A stretch of 64,000 nt of DNA from Nematostella vectensis. Its lineage: Eukaryota > Cnidaria > Anthozoa > Actiniaria > Edwardsiidae. The translations under genes and the position numbers were made by a program. A model generated the notes under the pieces. The model was not told the origin of the DNA, did no database searches, and saw only the letters and a program-made list of their open reading frames with translations. Where the stretch lies: positions 14,142,121-14,206,120 of the forward strand of contig NC_064047.1 in assembly GCF_932526225.1 (NCBI RefSeq), given 5' to 3'. Positions 34,211 to 44,901 of this stretch are shown here, in pieces (positions within the stretch are counted from its first letter, which is position 1; each line of letters starts with the position of its first letter).

Positions 34211-34867
34211 GATGTCCTTTTTTTATATGAACTCGACAAAGCCCGTTTGCAATACATCATCTTATGAACCGAATACAAGTAGGACGGTGGTAGGGTTCCT
34301 TCTCTGGCAGACAATACTTGTTACTTTTTCCTCCCCCTTCCATCAAATATGTAATTACGCATATCTTCTGATAAAAGGATCGGATGGACAAATAAAAAAT
34401 AGTTTGTTAGCCCCTTTCATTGCAACACGTAAGGTGAACCCGTTAAATTTTGCTGTTTGGTGCAGGGAGATGTTTTCAAACTAACTAGAATTGTCTTCGG
34501 ACAATACTAGCTGTAAAGGTTATTAAAATCGAGCAATTTACTAACTAGATTTGTCCTTGGACAATACTAGAAGTAAAGGTTATTAAAATCGAGCAATTTA
34601 GAAGAATTTCTGATATCTTGGCAAATTTATTTTTCTAGTAATTCTGTTATTTGCCTACTGTTGAATTGCCTCAGATATTAATTCATAGAAAAGCAGGGAG
34701 TTTTGTATCATTACTGTTAATCATCTCAATAGTTTTATGATTCTTTTTGCTTTTTTACCTATGAAGAATTTCGCAGATAATTCTTTTCACCCTTGTTGTG
34801 ACTGTAATTACATTCCCGACAGGCTCCATTGAAGCTCCATTTAAGGGTTGTGAGTAAGAGATTAATG
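34211..34867. other. TLDc intron up to the duplication junction
   Basis: Contains a 61-bp tandem duplication at about 34484-34602 (ACTAACTAGAATTGTCTTCG and TACTAACTAGATTTGTCCTTG versions). No gene seen. Block A of copy 2 begins at 34868. Confidence 0.65.
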
Positions 34868-35722
34868 TCCCTAGGTATATCACGCGACAAAATAGTTTTG
34901 TAGTTTAATATAATAATATTATGATAACTAGTATCTTATTTATCAAAAGATATGAATTACTATTTATATAATAATATTTATATTTCGAGCTCGCATAATC
35001 CGGCCGCCTCGAACTTTGTGTTTTTGGGGTTTTTGTGCCGGAAAAACTATCAAAGCCTACAGGTAGGCTACGAAAACGGCCTCTAATAAATCATCGAAAA
35101 ATCTCTGATAGGCCCCTGTCGCTTATTTCCTTTTTAGTGCCGAAGAAACCTGCTTGGTTACACAGGGGACTTATTTCATTTTTTTTTTCAGATCCTACAC
35201 TAGGTATTTTGGTTCCTATAAAGTCTTAGATGCTATTAATAAGTATTTATATTACTTCCTTTGTACAAAAAAACAAAACCAAAGTCAGGCAGGGGTGGTG
35301 GCTTAATTATTATAGACAGGGGCTTAAATGGGATGGGGGTTATAAGATTTACTTTAACTTATTTTCTATCCTCTAAAAGAGCTATCTCCCCCCTCCCCTC
35401 CCCCATCTTTATGAAAAAATTGGACATTTCTGCAAGCCGGGAAGTAATATTTTTCAGTGCCGATATCTGGAGGGTGGAAACCCCGCGGGTCGCAAGAAGC
35501 AGATCTTAACTGGAAAAGACACAATTCATGAATGCATGGAAGCTTCTTTACTATTTTTTTATTATTATTATTTGGTCATACTAACGAAAAGTGACAATTC
35601 TGACATTTGAGAATTTAAATTATACGAGTTCAGCTGTTATGATATACCAAAACACAATTTTTGTCGTATTTATTCTAGTTTTTATTATAAAAATGACGCA
35701 TTTTGTTTTATGTTCTTCAAAG

Positions 35723-36063
35723 TGAGTGACCGAGAATGCCAGTCCTCCAGCAGGTCATTCTTGTTCACGCTGTGTAACAAGAATGGCTACCGCCCTGAAA
35801 AGTTGCCATTGAGGGACCCGCCAGATGAATATGCCATTTATGACCACACAAGTTGCGGTCCGGTGTTTGGTGGTCCGGTGTTTGGTGGTGATTGTGACCT
35901 GTTGATCACTGACAACGCGGGGGGTAATAAAGTGTCCTGTACGGAGCCAAGCACGTACGCTCGTCCCCAGGGCGCCACATCTGATGGCCCGTGTGACGTC
36001 TTTGCTGGCAAATACACATTCACACCCGACGAAATGGAGGTGTTTCACGAGGTGGTGGACTGA
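35723..36063 (+). CDS. TLDc domain C-terminal exon, copy 2
   Basis: Acceptor GTTCTTCAAAG at phase 1; stop TGA at 36061-36063. It completes the TLDc domain begun at 32096-32446 (SSRSFLFTLCNKNGYRPEKL, PVFGGPVFGGDCDL, EMEVFHEVVD). Relative to copy 1 the changes include G/E, Y/C, R/D, T/P, C/Y, R/H, R/S, F/C, Y/L, A/T, Y/D, K/N, A/V, Y/C, H/S, M/P, T/K, C/Y and K/T, all replacements. Several changes involve cysteine. Confidence 0.87.
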
Positions 36064-37800
36064 ATACAGCTTTGAACGCCTGTAAAGTGACAATAGACAT
36101 AAAGATGTATAAATATTTGTTAGTTGGTACTGTGTCATGAAATTACTGATTTTGAATTAGGATGTATCGTGGAAATACATGTGTTGTGACCCGCGAATGC
36201 ATCATGGGTAGCATGTAAATCACAAAACTACATGTTATGAAAACCCCAGTGCAAGTGGTAAAAAGCACAAAAAAAGATGAAAAAAAACAGTTTTAAATTT
36301 GAATTTGCTCATTTTTTTGATACCCATGAGCCAACGCGGGCACAAGGATTCTTTAGTTCAGCCTTATTTGAAGTGTGTGTGTACATCTCGAGCTTAGTTC
36401 AGGATTCTATAACACCAGTGCAGCTTACAAGTTTTGATTAATTAAACTGGCTTTCAAAAACAATGCATTTTTGATGTTCAAAATCTGTGACGGATTACTG
36501 CTGTAATAAGCCATTTAAAGCGAGGCTTTAAGATATACAAGATTGTGAAATAGTTTAGGGGAGAAGTCTGTTCAATAATTAAGCTGAGGGTAAGGGGGGA
36601 TTATATGACAATCAATTGGGGACCTTAAATTAAGGTATCCTGAGTCTTGAGGGATGACACTCCCTTAGGGCCTGAATGGTGACTCTGGTTAAGCATTTTA
36701 ACCATGGGCACTCGTCACCTTTTATATTATTTTTTATTACATCATATACATGTATAATGTAATATACCTATTGAAATGTATAGAAATTTGTGGACAAATA
36801 AAGTTGCATGTATGTAGCCTCCTATTCTTGTATGCACAGTCTCCTCGTTATGGCATTATAACACTTGTGAGGGGGGTAATAAGTCACGTATTTTGGGGTA
36901 TAGAATTCGGGTATCGCATTTTTGTGTAGTGAAATTTTCCTGGAGTTATGTCTTTTCTGTGGTATTTGTAGTGGTTTATCATACAAGCGTTGCCATTATT
37001 ATGAGAGAATATCGGACATCGACCATTCAGAGGGCCCTGCCTTCGTCATTGGGAGAATAATAGTGATGGTTGGTCTGAGTGAAAGTTTCTTCCGGTGAAT
37101 TGTTGACCCCGTTTAAGAGAGTCCCTATTATCGAGACGTGTGCCGTGCTAGAAGATTGACACTTTTGTCAGTGAATAAAGTTGTTACTTTATTTAGTATA
37201 TCAAGATATCCCAAAATCAAACCACTTTTTATCGAAAACATGCCCAAGACACAACTTAACTTGTCCCATACAGTTTTATTTGTAGGGAAGAGTAATTATT
37301 TAACGGGGGGTGGGGGGAGTGCTGGTATGTTTGGGGGGGAGGGTTACGTATTTTGAGCTGCGATTTGGGGGAGGGCCTCAAACGTTAGTTAATTCACACC
37401 ACGGTCACTATTCGCCATTTTAACGGTATTTTTGCATTTTACATATGAGGCTAAATAACGACTAATATAGAAACGCCGCTAGACGTGCAGAATAATCAAT
37501 TAAACGTAATGATTTGTGACGTAAGGTTAGTTTTCTGAATTCATAGGTCCAGAATAGACTGGTTGCGTCTGTATCAGATAAGTATATTAAGTATGTTTTC
37601 ATTTAGCTTATAAACGTGCATTATGTTTCTATAGCTGGCCGCTTAGAGAACCTGAGAACGCGAAAACCTGTGTTACCTTTGTGTTTTAACTTCCGCGTCC
37701 AGGCGACATCTTACTCCAAGTTTTCTTTAAGGAGTTTTGTTTCCTAAAACATCGCTCAAAATGGACACTCTTAGCGTCAATAATACAATTAGCCCTTCCA
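36064..37800. other. Non-coding spacer (copy 2 of 1198-3233)
   Basis: As copy 1 but lacking about 290 bp. No gene seen. Confidence 0.6.
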
Positions 37801-38389
37801 AGTCCCTATTCTATTCGTGTTATGTCTTAGCTCGTATCTAAAAGTCACTATGCTATTCGTGTTATGTCTTAGCTCGTATCTAAAAGTCCCTATGCTATTC
37901 GTGTTATGTCTTAGCTCGTATCAAAAAGTCCCTATGCTATTCGTGTTATGTCTTAGCTCGTATCTAAAAGTCACTATGCAATTCGTGTCATGTCTTGGCT
38001 CGTATCTAAAGTCCCTATGCTATTCGTGTTATGTCTTAGCTCGTATATAAAAGTCCCTATGCTATTCGTGTTATGTCTTAGCTCGTATCTAAAAGTCCCT
38101 ATGCTATTCGTGTTATGTCTTAGCTCGTATCTAAAAGTCCCTATGCTATTCGTGTCATGTCTTGGCTCGTATCTAAAGTCCCTATGCTATTCGTGTTATG
38201 TCTTAGCTCGTATCTAAAAGTCCCTATGCTATTCGTGTTATGTCTTAGCTCGTATATAAAAGTCCCTATGCTATTCGTGTTATGTCTTAGCTCGTATCTA
38301 AAAGTCCCTATGCTATTCGTGTTATGTCTTAGCTCGTATCTAAAAGTCCCTATGCTATTCGTGTTATGTCTTAGCTCGTATCTAAAAGA
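37801..38389 (+). repeat. 42-bp minisatellite, about 14 copies (copy 2)
   Basis: Same unit as 3234-3953. It contains a 167-bp sub-block repeated (TGTCATGTCTTGGCTCGTAT variant at 37986 and 38153) with one-base deletions that break the frame. Confidence 0.95.
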
Positions 38390-38948
38390 TCTTTATGATC
38401 CATTCAGCATTATAAAAGAGTGTTTTGAAGCAGATGTACAGTATAAGTACAAACCAAATAGGCGCAAATGTCTCAAATCTTCTCTTACTATTCATAACTT
38501 AAAGATGATGTGATAAGAATGTGGTCTTTAGAAACCACTTTGATCCCCTCTAATCTCTCTCAACCGCTGTTTATTAGCGAGCACATCTCAAACTCAGGTC
38601 TGTATAGGACCGCAAATGATACCCGGCGCGCGAATGATCCCCAAAAACATAATATGCCCACAAATGTTCCCGTAATAATCCACGGAATAAAACACTATGG
38701 AGTGCTTACTGGCTTTACCCTATACTAGAAACATGCTTTTTGTAGAAAAAAAGAAACAATAATACTGTCGACAGTATCACGACAATATCGCAATAATAGG
38801 AATATGCAAGGCAGTGCATAACTCTGCATAACATGATGGTCTGGATGGGGTTAACCGACTGGCGACAAACGGCCTGAAGGGTAACCGACTACCGACAAAA
38901 CATGAAAACTAGTGACTAGCGACAAAAAATATTTGTCGACTACAGACA

Positions 38949-39465
38949 TTATTTCCCGTCTTTTTACTCTTTACTTCCATCGTCAATCTACAAAATACGT
39001 CATTTCAGAATCTGCACTGTTTTTCATGTTGCATCAACTTTTCTGTCAATTATTAATCCATAATTAATTTATTATCAATAAGTTATCAATTACTACTCAA
39101 TCCTAAATAATGTTTAACCTAGTTTATACATAAAATCTGGTACAAAAGCGAATACTAATTTAGATTTACCGACTACCGACAAAGACCGATAATTCTTCCT
39201 GACTACCGACAAATTATAAAAGATTTAACTGACTACCGACATCCAGACCCTGGTTCCTAATCACTCTATCCATTCAGGATGGTACAAAAACACGAAGAGT
39301 ATATTTCTATCTCTAGAAGTATCTTTATTGTGATTGCTGTGAAGGAGGATTCATCTATTTATATGTGTGCTTCACGCCATATAGCATAGTTTTTATTCGT
39401 TAATAGTTTGGAAATATTTTCCCACATATTGGTTTTTAGCAGAAACTGGTAAATCGAGGTTAAAG
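38949..39465. other. Region upstream of VWDE-like copy 2, unique to this copy
   Basis: Holds several GACTACCGACAAA-type motifs (39168-39241), also seen at the end of block A. No gene seen. Confidence 0.55.
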
Positions 39466-39668
39466 GGACATGCCCGCGGCCTGTGCGATCTTGGTTTAAG
39501 ATACATGCCCGCGGCCTGTGCGGTCTAGGTTTAAGATACATGCCCGCGGCCTGTGCGGTCTAGCTTTAAGGGACATGCCCGCGGCCTGTGCGGTCTTGGT
39601 TTAAGGGACATGCCCGCGGCCTGTGCGGTCTTGGTTTAAGGGACATGCCCGCGGCCTGTGCGGTCTTG
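39466..39668 (+). repeat. 35-bp GC-rich repeat, six copies, just upstream of the VWDE-like gene
   Basis: Unit GGACATGCCCGCGGCCTGTG then CGGTCTTGGTTTAAG. It contains the SacII palindrome CCGCGG in each unit. It ends about 110 bp before the start codon at 39780, inside the likely promoter. Confidence 0.93.
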
Positions 39669-39779
39669 CTTTGCGCTTCCACAGTGGCCCGGATTTTGAG
39701 CATGCGCCCAAGTGATTTTGAAATCGCCACCCTCAACTTTACTTTTCTTTTTTTCCCTCTGAGCTAAAGCTAATTGACA

Positions 39780-40248
39780 ATGGGAAGATTTGCAGCTTGT
39801 ATCCTTGTTCTTTACGCCTTTACTGGCTTCAAGGGAACGTCCGACGGGAGAAGCTGCCCAAGGCCCGCCGGCCCCTGCTCAGCAGCGAACTACATCCCGA
39901 TTAAAGACCCGCATAGAAGCACAAAATACAGATACAAAAGACCGCAGCCCGCCTTGTGCGACTACCTCCTTCAGCCCGGATGGTATCGGTTCACTAGCAG
40001 TGTCGGCGGCGAGATCCCGACCACTAAACCCGAGCCGAACATGTGTGGAACCTTAGCGCCGATATGGATGAGGGGGACCCACCCAGAAACGATTGGGGCA
40101 ACCAAGGAAACTACCGCGTGCGTTAACGTCAATAACAGGAACAACGGCTGCTTCCGGTCTATTGACATGTGCGTGGAGATGTGCAGCGGAGGGTACTATG
40201 TCTACTATCTTCGACCTCCTTATGGGTGCTCAATGGAGTACTGCGCAG
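39780..40248 (+). CDS. VWDE: VWDE-like copy 2: signal peptide and D8C-type domain exon
   Basis: ATG at 39780 starts a signal peptide (MGRFAACILVLYAFTGFKG). The exon then encodes the Cys-rich N-terminal domain of VWDE and uromodulin type: CDYLLQPGWYRF, MCGTLAPIWMRGTHPE, TACVNV, GCFRSIDMCVEMCSGGYYVY and GCSMEYCAG. It ends GCAG|GTAGGT at phase 1. In human VWDE the same order is seen (CDHSLSPGWYRF, HCGTQAPIWL). Exported, probably extracellular. Copy 1 has no equivalent. Confidence 0.92.
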
Positions 40249-40295
40249 GTAGGTTTTCGGGACACCAGTTATTGGAGCTGGTCACGCGAGGAAAG

Positions 40296-40640
40296 CGTTG
40301 CGTGACCATGAATGGCTGTTCTTGTTGCGTGACCATGAATGGCTGTGCTCGTTGCGTGACCATGAATGGCTGCGCTCGTTGCGTGACTATGAATGGCTGT
40401 GCTCGTTGCGTGACCCTTTATGACTGTGCTCGCTGCGTGACCATGAATGGCTGCGCTCGTTGTGTGACCATGAATGGCTGTGCTCGTTGTGTGACCATGA
40501 ATGGCTATCCTCGTTGCGTGACTATGAATGGCTATCCTCGTTGCGTGACTATGAATGGCTGTGCTCGTTGCGTGACCATTTATGGCTTTGCTTAGTGCGT
40601 GACCATGAATGGCTGCGCTGCTTGCGTGATTCTGTTTGTA
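40296..40640 (+). repeat. 27-bp repeat in the first VWDE-like intron, about 13 copies
   Basis: Unit TGCGTGACCATGAATGGCTG then TGCTCGT, in frame with exon 1 and without stops until 40595. Intron retention would append CVTMNGCAR repeats (Cys-rich). No splice sites support it as an exon. Confidence 0.9.
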
Positions 40641-40757
40641 AATATCAGTGGTGTATTATGTAACACTGTACACATCTCTACAAAGTGGTAGAAAATCAAA
40701 CGTTTGAGGAATGTTTGGTAGGCATTTTTGGTTTTTAAACTGTATCCTTTTTTCAAG

Positions 40758-40805
40758 GCGATGGAATACCCTGCGACGAAGGCTTCAGTGGACCAAATTG
40801 CACAG
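40758..40805 (+). CDS. VWDE: VWDE-like copy 2: half-EGF exon
   Basis: A 48-nt phase 1-1 exon (TTTTTCAAG to ACAG|GTATCC) encoding GDGIPCDEGFSGPNCT, the C-terminal half of an EGF. Confidence 0.75.
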
Positions 40806-41538
40806 GTATCCCATATCTTCAATCCAGACATATCAGAGCTGTGACAGACTGTGATTGTTATCGGGGGGAAGGAAGGGGACGATACAAAAACATGAGGGTA
40901 TTATTTGGGGGGGGACACAACCTCGCCCCGACTGGTCTTAACCTTGTATATATATATTTTTTAATTTGGGTAGAAACAAAAAGCCCAAGCTGTCGTGGTC
41001 TCACCAGAACAATAAATACAATACACCGAGAGTCGAATTCCAGTTTTTGGTTTATTATTTTATAAATTTGGGAAGAAAGTTTTCCCTTTATATGTGTACT
41101 ATACATCTTATTGAAGTACTGGTATATTACAATAAAACCCCACTTAATCGAGGCGGTTAATTTTTCGTTAGCTCGATTTCTCTTAGATTATCTTAATTAA
41201 TAATCCAAATTCCAAACCGAAATAATTCTCCGCTCACACTATTTTGATCGTTTCCACAAACCCCATTTCCTCTACATTTCCTTTCTATATCTTTTCTTCC
41301 CAAAACAAGCAATTATGATTTTTTTTTTCTTATTCCGGTTGCCAGTCTTTTTTTTAGATGGTTTCCTAGACCCATATAAGGGTACTGATAACTTTTTCGT
41401 GATTTCAATAAAAAAAAATTGAACAGCAAATATATTTCCATGTGAGCTCCTTTACCTAGAGCCTCGGCTAATAACTCGAACTGATTTCCCTTTCTCTCAG
41501 AGTAACGGAGTTCTATTGTATTTGTACTATTATCACAG
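40806..41538. other. VWDE-like intron
   Basis: No gene seen. A CAGTGGAACCCC-like fragment lies near 41130 (ATAAAACCCCACTTAATCGA). Confidence 0.5.
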
Positions 41539-41786
41539 CTGACGTGAAAGCCGTTTTCCCGAGTTCTCTGGTCCCCAAGCCAAAGGTGGAGCCCTTGACT
41601 ACCGGCGACAGGGACCTATTCATGGTGTGAAACTTCACCTTTCCTCTGTGGAGTAACGTCTCCTTCAACATCGAGTGGTACGATGGTCCAACACTGAGTA
41701 GTAATATGACGTCTTGCAGGAACAAAGGAGAAAATTGTGTTTATGACCCCTTGCAAAGTCGGATCAGGCCTAAACTAGGGAGCACG
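41539..41786 (+). pseudogene. VWDE: VWDE-like copy 2: exon with premature TGA stop
   Basis: Acceptor TATTATCACAG at phase 1 and donor AGCACG|GTAAGT at phase 0 are both good. The frame gives ADVKAVFPSSLVPKPKVEPL to DLFMV, then TGA at 41628-41630. It continues open as NFTFPLWSNVSFNIEWYDG, CRNKGENCVYD and RPKLGST. The homologous strand of the vertebrate protein has Cys at this place, so a single base change from a Cys codon to TGA is likely. This is a nonsense mutation, a sequencing error or a recoding site; I favour the first two. Confidence 0.75.
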
Positions 41787-42139
41787 GTAAGTAGTGCCTC
41801 CATAGCCATTGACGTGTGGAAAATTGGAAGATCAGAGGGAAGGAATGGCGGGGCTTTGGAAGATCAGAGGGAAGGAAAGGCGGGGCTTTGGAAGATCAGA
41901 GGGAAGGAATGGCGGGGCTTTGGAAGATCAGAGGGAAGGAAAGGCGGGGCTTTGGAAGATCAGAGGGAAGGAAAGGCGGGGCTTTGGAAGATCAGAGGGA
42001 AGGAATGGCGGGGCTTTGGAAGATCAGAGGGAAGGAATGGCAGGGCTTTGGTTGATCAAAGGGAAGGAATGGCAGGGCTTTGTAAGTAGTGCAACCATAG
42101 CCATTGACGTGTGAAAAATTGGAAGATTAGAGGGAAGGA
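41787..42139 (+). repeat. 32-bp repeat flanked by a duplicated splice-donor segment
   Basis: About eight units of GGAAGATCAGAGGGAAGGAA then TGGCGGGGCTTT (41822-42080). The intron start GTAAGTAGTGCCTCCATAGC with its next 40 bases recurs after the array at 42083 (GTAAGTAGTGCAACCATAGC), so the donor-proximal part has been duplicated around the array. Confidence 0.9.
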
Positions 42140-43130
42140 ATGACAGGGCTTTGAAAAATGGGGGGCTTGGTGAGGGGGGAGGGCCGGGGAGGTGTGTGGC
42201 TTGGTGAGGGGGGCAGTGGGTGAAGTGTTAGGCTTGGTGAGGGGAAGAGGGTGAAGTGCGAGGCTTGGTGAGGGAGGGGGGTAAAATGCGAGGCTTGGTG
42301 AGGGGGAGGGGGTGAAGTGTGATTCTTGGTGAGGGGGAGGGGGTGAAGTGTGAGTCTTGGTAAGGGGGAGGGGGTGAAATGTTATGCTTGGTAAGAGAGA
42401 AGGGGTGAAGTGTGAGGTTTGGTAAGGGGGAAGGGGTGAAGTGTGATGCTTGGTGAAGGAGAGGGGGTGGAGTGTGGTGCTTGGTGAGGAGGAGGGGGTG
42501 AAGTGTGAGGGTTGGTGAGGGGGAGGGGGTGAAGTGTAAGACTTGGTGAGGGGGAGGGGGTGAAGTGTGATGCTTGGTGAAGGGGAGGTGGTGAAGTGTG
42601 ATGCTTGGTGAGGAGAAGGGGGTGAATTATGAGGCTTGGTGAGGGGGAGGGGGTGAAGTGTGAGGCTTGGTGAGGGAGAGGGGGTGAAGTGTAAGGCTTG
42701 GTGAGGTGGAGGGGGTGAAGTGTGAGGCTTGGTTAGGGGGAGGGGGTGAAGTGTAAAGCTTGGTGAGGGGGAGGGGGTGAAGTGTGAGGCTTGGTGAGGG
42801 GGAGGGGGTGAAGTGTGAGGCTTGGTGAGGGGGAGGGGGTGAAGTGTGAGGCTTGGTGAGGGGGAGGGGGTGAAGTGTGAGGCTTGGTGAGGGGGAGGGG
42901 GTGAAGTGTGAGGCTTGGTGAAGGGGAGGGGGTGAAGTGTAAGGCTTGGTGAAGGGGAGTGGGTGAAGTGTGAGGCTTGGTTAGGGGGAGGGGGTGAAGT
43001 GTGAGGCTTGGTGAAGGGGAGGGGGTGAAGTGTGAGGCTTGGTGAAGGGGAGGGGGTGAAGTGTGAGGCTTGGTTAGGGGGAGTGGGTGAAGTGTGAGGC
43101 TTGGTGAGGGGGAGGGGTGAAGTATGAGGC
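42140..43130 (+). repeat. 31-bp G-rich minisatellite, about 31 copies
   Basis: Unit GTGAAGTGTGAGGCTTGGTG then AGGGGGAGGGG. Each unit has GGGGGAGGGGG runs able to form G-quadruplex or triplex structures. The minus-strand open frame (43437-42733) is made of the repeat and is not a gene. Confidence 0.95.
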
Positions 43131-43467
43131 TTACAGGGGGGAGTTGGAGGCAGGGGCAGGCTAGGGGTGTTGGTGGTGGAGAAGGGGCATGAAGGTGGGT
43201 GGGCTTCGGAAAGACAAGGGGAAAATGGAGTGCTAGGTTGGGAAAGGGGACGGAAAAATTGACAATGGTAAGGGTAAGGATGGTAAAGAAGGTTAATTTG
43301 GGGAATAGGAAGGTTTTAGGGCCAGGAATGTAGAGGGAAGGGAATGGGGGGTGGAATGTAGAGGGAAGGGAAGGTGGAATGTAGAAGGAAGGGGGTGGGA
43401 GGTGGAATGTAGAGGGGAGGGCCTTTGGACGCGCCATACTGATTATAGATCTGTTTTGGAATCTTAG
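43131..43467. other. VWDE-like intron, purine-rich
   Basis: Contains a few shorter repeats (GTGGAATGTAGAGGGAAGGG). No gene seen. Confidence 0.6.
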
Positions 43468-43560
43468 ACCACCTGTCGGCTAAGGATGAAGTATAACACG
43501 CATTTGGGTAACAAATGGACCAGGCAGAAGTACAGTGATCCCTATTATATTGGGATAGAG
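43468..43560 (+). CDS. VWDE: VWDE-like copy 2: short linker exon
   Basis: A 93-nt phase-0 exon (GGAATCTTAG to ATAGAG|GTAATA) encoding TTCRLRMKYNTHLGNKWTRQ and KYSDPYYIGIE. Confidence 0.75.
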
Positions 43561-43675
43561 GTAATAGGTTTTACGAAAATCCTTGTCTTGACAAGGAGAG
43601 AGCACTCCGCCTTCAAGAATAGTTGATTATCTGATTTTTTATCTGAAATTTTAGTAATCCATGCCCGTCTTGCAG

Positions 43676-44008
43676 GTTCATCCAAGACACATTTTGACGA
43701 AAGAGTGCGACAAGCCATTTGACATCACCCTCAGGACCACAGTACCGATACACATCTTGCCCCACCCTCTCCTCCCAATCAAGATATTCGCTACGCTGCT
43801 CACAACTAACAATTTGGGCATTTTTGATAACTGCCAAGTCGCGTTCTCACACGGTGATGACGTAGGGACCACGTACAATGTCCGAGTACGAAGTGTCTGT
43901 GATACGCTGATAGACGGGCAGTCCCGTGTGGTGCATATTTTATTCAAAGGTCCTTCTGACTCACTTCCTAGTTTGATTTGGGATGACTATATCTTGCCGC
44001 GTGTACGG
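43676..44008 (+). CDS. VWDE: VWDE-like copy 2: pre-VWD exon
   Basis: A 333-nt phase-0 exon (CCCGTCTTGCAG to CGG|GTAAGT). It encodes CDKPFDITLRTTVPI, CQVAFSHGDDVG and RVVHILFKGPSDSLPSLIWD then DYILPRVR. Vertebrate VWDE has the corresponding FLWNNYIPDSIQIKV stretch just before its VWD domain. Confidence 0.82.
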
Positions 44009-44651
44009 GTAAGTCTACATTGGCTGCGCGTTTTTATCTAGTGTTTTATGGTCGAGCGTGTTTAGCGTTTTAAAAGTTGGTTCTAATGGTTGGGCTCTAT
44101 TTTGGTCTAGCGATTTTATCTTTGGGCGTTTTGAAGCTTTTTATCGTTAAGCGTTTTATTGGCTAGATTCTATTTTGGTCTAGTGTATTTTAGGTCTAGC
44201 GTTTTTAACGTTTTAAAGATTAGGTGTTTTGATGGCTGGGCTTTTAAGGACGTTTTTATTTTTGGACGCTTTGTTACGGTCAGAAGAGGCGACTTGCAAA
44301 CCCAAGACTGCCCCTCCCCCATCCTGCATTCTTGCTGAGCATTGGCACGGTGAACATTGATAAAAAATAAAGGATCATACCGTTACCATGGTCACCAGTA
44401 TTTTGAGAGAGTTTGATCGCGGAGGATCGATATATTTACCGAGATGCAGACGACATGAAATAATCTAAGCCTCTACGTGCGAATGTATCACGTTTTACTA
44501 GAAACTAAGTTTTGTTGTTTATGTTATTTTTTTTGTGGTTTTTGTTATTGTTGTTGTTGTTCTCGCCGTTATATTATTGTTGTTGTTGTTTAAAAAGCAG
44601 GCATTACCGTGTGCATATTTTTATACACTTTTTTTTTGCTTGCTTTGGTAG
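44009..44651. other. VWDE-like intron
   Basis: Degenerate TAGCGTTTTA-type repeats at 44035-44280 and GTT-rich tracts. No gene seen. Confidence 0.55.
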
Positions 44652-44725
44652 GTCACAGTAGAACAGACAGAGAATCGAGAATGTCGAACTTATAACGACC
44701 CTCACTTCAGCACATTTGACGGAAA
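44652..44725 (+). CDS. VWDE: VWDE-like copy 2: start of VWD domain
   Basis: Starts after TTTGGTAG and ends GGAAA|GTAAGA, phase 2. It encodes VTVEQTENRECRTYNDPHFS and TFDGK; DPHF.TFDG is the hallmark start of von Willebrand D domains. Confidence 0.88.
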
Positions 44726-44837
44726 GTAAGAAGAAAATTCAGGTTATGCAAGCCTACCAGTTTTGCCTTGCGCGCCTCGATGTATATCGTGTTTGAGAAA
44801 GTAATCGCCTTTGAAACCCATATCATCTGCTTTTTAG

Positions 44838-44901
44838 GTATTACCCTTTTTTACACCACGGTGACTACGTGCTGTTCCAAGATACTGACCACCACACCGA
44901 G
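44838..44901 (+). CDS. VWDE: VWDE-like copy 2: VWD exon that seeds the giant array
   Basis: Acceptor CTTTTTAG and donor GAG|GTATGT at 44902. It encodes (K)YYPFLHHGDYVLFQDTDHHTE, corresponding to GTFVLYKSMSRDFE in vertebrate VWDE. It joins in phase 0 to VHTRLWTC (54228). The last 21 nt and the donor are the unit of the 54-bp array that fills the following intron. Confidence 0.85.

Larger units (their letters stand above)
34868..38948 (+). repeat. Segmental duplication block A, copy 2
   Basis: Direct repeat of 1-4519. It starts in the TLDc intron. It ends at TACAGACA (38941-38948), after which copy 2 continues into the native VWDE upstream region, while copy 1 jumps to the CAGACGGA array. Confidence 0.95.

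Noticed and set aside
40296..40595. Cys-rich repeat domain (CVTMNGCAR) as part of VWDE exon 1
   Set aside because: The donor at 40249 is strong, and the exon then joins the EGF half-exon in phase. Retention would add a stop at 40595.
42733..43437. 234-residue Pro/Thr/His-rich minus-strand gene
   Set aside because: Translation of the 31-bp G-rich array; no splice or family evidence.
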